Shown here: piece by piece, positions 61,958 to 64,000 of the stretch
Layout of the letters: each line of letters opens with the position of its first letter
How positions within the stretch are numbered: position 1 is the stretch's first letter
Assembly (NCBI RefSeq): GCF_003852405.1
Contig: NZ_QAJM01000001.1
Span: 1-64,000 of the forward strand
Reading direction: 5' to 3'
DNA: 64,000 nt
From: Pseudomonas sp. KBW05
GTDB taxonomy: Bacteria; Pseudomonadota; Gammaproteobacteria; Pseudomonadales; Pseudomonadaceae
The notes under the pieces: model-generated
Told to the model about the DNA's origin: nothing
Seen by the model: the letters and a program-made list of their open reading frames with translations, nothing else
Databases searched by the model: none
Made by a program: the position numbers and the translations under genes

Positions 61958-64000
61958 GTACCGAACAAGCGGATGTAGTGATCGTTGGTGCAGGCCTTGC
62001 GGGCAGCTTGATTGCCTATCAACTGGGATTGGCTGGGGTGAAGGTGCTGGTGCTGGAATCCGGCCCGGAAATCCCGGCGAACCGTAACCAGTACCTGGAG
62101 CGGTTCTATACCGCCACCCTGAAAACCCCGGAATCGCCCTACCCACCCGTCAGCACCCTGAGCCCGGCGCGCAACCCGGCCGAGCAAAACGCACCGCGTG
62201 CAACCATCGCCGACCTGATCCTGGGTTGGAACAACCCCGACGTCAGCTACCTGGTGCAAAAAGGCCCGCTGCCGTTTACCAGCACCTACGAGCGCGTGGG
62301 CGGCGGCACCACCTGGCATTGGGTGGCGACGTGCCTGCGCATGTTGCCGAATGACTTTCGCCTGAAGTCGCTGTACGGCGTCGGGGTGGATTGGCCGATC
62401 AGCTACAACGACCTGCAAAGCGCGTATTGCCGCGCCGAGGCGGAAATCGGCGTGGCGGCCAACGTGGCCGACCAGGGCTACCTGGGCATTACCTTCCCCG
62501 CCAACTATGAGTTCCCGATGACCAGCATCCCGCTGTCGCTGGTGGATGGCAGCTTTGTCAGCGCGGTGCAGGGCCAGTCGTTCCAGGGCTTGCCCCTGGT
62601 GGTCAGCCCGACCCCGGCCGGGCGCAATTCGCAGCCCTATGCCGGGCGCCGGGTGTGTGCGGGCAATACCAATTGCACACCGATCTGCCCGATCCAGGCC
62701 AAGTACGACGCCACGGTGACGATGAATAACGCGCTCAACACCGGCAATGTGCGCATCTTGTACAAAACCGTGGCGAGCAAGGTCACCGTGGCGGCGGACA
62801 AGACCATCAGTGGCATCGAGTTCATCCAGTATCAACTGGGCGACGGGCCGGCGACCGGCACCGGCGTGGCCATCGGGCAGCGTTATGTGATCGCCGCCCA
62901 TGCGATCGAGACGCCCAAGCTGCTGCTCAATTCCACCAGCAGCGCCTGGCCCAACGGCGTGGCCAACAGCAGCGGCCAGGTCGGCCGTAGCCTGGCGGAC
63001 CACCCGATCTACCTGGCCTGGGGCTTGATGCCCGAAGGCAAGACGGTGTTCCCGTACCGGGGGCCGGTGTCCACATCGGGCATTGAAAGCCTGCGCGACG
63101 GGGCGTTTCGCAGCCAGCGTGCGGCGTGGCGGATCGAGATCGGCAATGAAGGCTTCAACTGGCCGATTGGCGATCCCTACACCACCGTCGCCGACCTCAT
63201 CGATGGCACCAACGTCAGCCGCACCAACCCGCTGCCCAATGCGAGCGGCGCCTCGCAAGTGCTGTTCGGCACGGCGCTGGTGCAACAGTTGAACAACCTG
63301 CTGACCCGGCAATTTCGCGTGGGCTTCCTGGTGGAGCAAGTCGAGGACGACCCCAACAACGCCAACTGCTACATCGTGCCGTCCAGCCAATACAAGGATC
63401 GCCTGGGCATTCCGCGCCCGGAAATCCACTACGACCTGTCGGACTACACCAAGGAGGGCTTCAAGCAGGCGCGCATCCTGGCCAGCCACGTCATCACCGA
63501 ACTGCTCGGGGCAACGGAACTGACCGCCGACATCCCGCCGGGGGTGTTCGTCTACCAGGGCGAATCCTATTCGTTCCAGGGCGCCGGGCATTTGATGGGC
63601 ACCTACCGCATGGGCGCCGATCCGAAAACCTCGGTGGTGGACAAGTACCAGCGCAGTTGGGACCACGCCAACCTGTTCCTGGTGGGTGACGGCGTGTTCC
63701 CCAGCACCGGCACGTCCAACCCCAGCCTGACCATTGCCGCGCTGTCGATCCAGGCCGGTGACACCCTGTGCAACGACCTCAAGGCCGTGACCGTGCAGGT
63801 GCAGGCCAACCAGCCGTGGCAAGGCACCGGCGTGCAGATCAGCGGGCCGAGCCCACGCCTGGTGCGCTACGTGAGCGGCAAATGGCTGGCGAGCCCGGTG
63901 GGCGGGATGGTGGATGGCAATGGCAGCCCGGGGTTGATCGCCAAGGCGGGCTATACGTTGCCGGGGGCCAATGAAGGCGCGTTGATTGGGCGTGTGGGCA
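61954..64000 (+). CDS. GMC-family FAD oxidoreductase with lectin-like C-terminus (partial)
   Basis: This gene runs off the window after 682 codons. It begins MSTEQADVVIVGAGLAGSLIAYQLGLAGVKVLVLESGPE, the FAD-binding motif. VGGGTTWHWVATCLRMLP and a C-terminal FQGAGHLMGTYRMG (catalytic His) with GTSNPSLTIAALSIQAGD mark the GMC oxidoreductase C-domain. Cysteines in CAGNTNCTPICPIQ are shared with the sorbitol dehydrogenase group. It would oxidise a sugar or polyol and pass electrons to the cytochrome encoded upstream. After the enzyme domain comes ANQPWQGTGVQISGP...LPGANEGALIGRVG, which resembles the PA-IL (LecA) lectin fold. Confidence 0.85.
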   Translation, partial: MSTEQADVVIVGAGLAGSLIAYQLGLAGVKVLVLESGPEIPANRNQYLERFYTATLKTPESPYPPVSTLSPARNPAEQNAPRATIADLILGWNNPDVSYLVQKGPLPFTSTYERVGGGTTWHWVATCLRMLPNDFRLKSLYGVGVDWPISYNDLQSAYCRAEAEIGVAANVADQGYLGITFPANYEFPMTSIPLSLVDGSFVSAVQGQSFQGLPLVVSPTPAGRNSQPYAGRRVCAGNTNCTPICPIQAKYDATVTMNNALNTGNVRILYKTVASKVTVAADKTISGIEFIQYQLGDGPATGTGVAIGQRYVIAAHAIETPKLLLNSTSSAWPNGVANSSGQVGRSLADHPIYLAWGLMPEGKTVFPYRGPVSTSGIESLRDGAFRSQRAAWRIEIGNEGFNWPIGDPYTTVADLIDGTNVSRTNPLPNASGASQVLFGTALVQQLNNLLTRQFRVGFLVEQVEDDPNNANCYIVPSSQYKDRLGIPRPEIHYDLSDYTKEGFKQARILASHVITELLGATELTADIPPGVFVYQGESYSFQGAGHLMGTYRMGADPKTSVVDKYQRSWDHANLFLVGDGVFPSTGTSNPSLTIAALSIQAGDTLCNDLKAVTVQVQANQPWQGTGVQISGPSPRLVRYVSGKWLASPVGGMVDGNGSPGLIAKAGYTLPGANEGALIGRVG

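Noticed and set aside
61879-63822. 647-codon open frame on the minus strand
   Set aside because: Antisense to the GMC oxidoreductase, which has a clear FAD motif and catalytic His motif and runs open to the window end.

Overview
The window is GC-rich chromosomal DNA of a Pseudomonas, most likely of the P. fluorescens group. The signs are two REPIN elements with identical arms, a typical benR-benABCDK-porin cluster, a small DUF2790 protein, many LysR/AraC/MFS genes and sigma-54 promoters. It is an accessory, nutrient-scavenging region. I saw no tRNA, rRNA, phage, insertion sequence or CRISPR array.

Layout. 0-5.4 kb: phosphoglucomutase, a MocR-type regulator, an unrecognised 478-residue protein and a 0.7 kb stretch without genes. 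5.4-8.5 kb: a quinone-oxidoreductase-like enzyme with a divergent LysR gene, then an alpha/beta hydrolase. 8.5-15.6 kb: three RraA-like aldolases, a class I aminotransferase, an ACS-type MFS permease and two LysR regulators, probably a small hydroxy-oxoacid or amino acid catabolic set. 15.6-21 kb: a dimethylformamidase large-subunit-like protein with two MFS transporters and an AraC regulator. 21-25 kb: a polyamine-type binding protein, a nitrilase-family amidase, a LuxR regulator and a DmpA-type aminopeptidase.

25-51 kb is the most interesting part: a large apparent organosulfur-scavenging regulon. It holds three SsuD-like flavin monooxygenases, two proteins resembling the sulfinate desulfinase DszB, a DszC/SfnB-like acyl-CoA-dehydrogenase-fold enzyme, two paralogous TonB receptors, an SsuABC-like importer with two different permeases, a dipeptide-type ABC importer split over two convergent operons, a periplasmic M20 amidohydrolase, a class II aldolase and an MFS permease. 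In its middle lies a sigma-54 activator with no sensor domain, like SfnR. Five intergenic regions here carry TGCTG/CAGCA inverted repeats, and seven GG-N10-GC (-24/-12) promoters lie next to them. I infer that the activator controls nearly all of these units. The likely picture is outer-membrane uptake, periplasmic deacylation, ABC import, and monooxygenase and desulfinase steps that release sulfite.

51-60 kb: LysR, a DUF2790 protein, an OprD porin and the benzoate pathway benKDCBA with benR and a BenR-type site. 60-64 kb: a three-gene operon for a cytochrome-linked GMC dehydrogenase. Its large subunit runs off the window end and carries an apparent PA-IL lectin-like tail.
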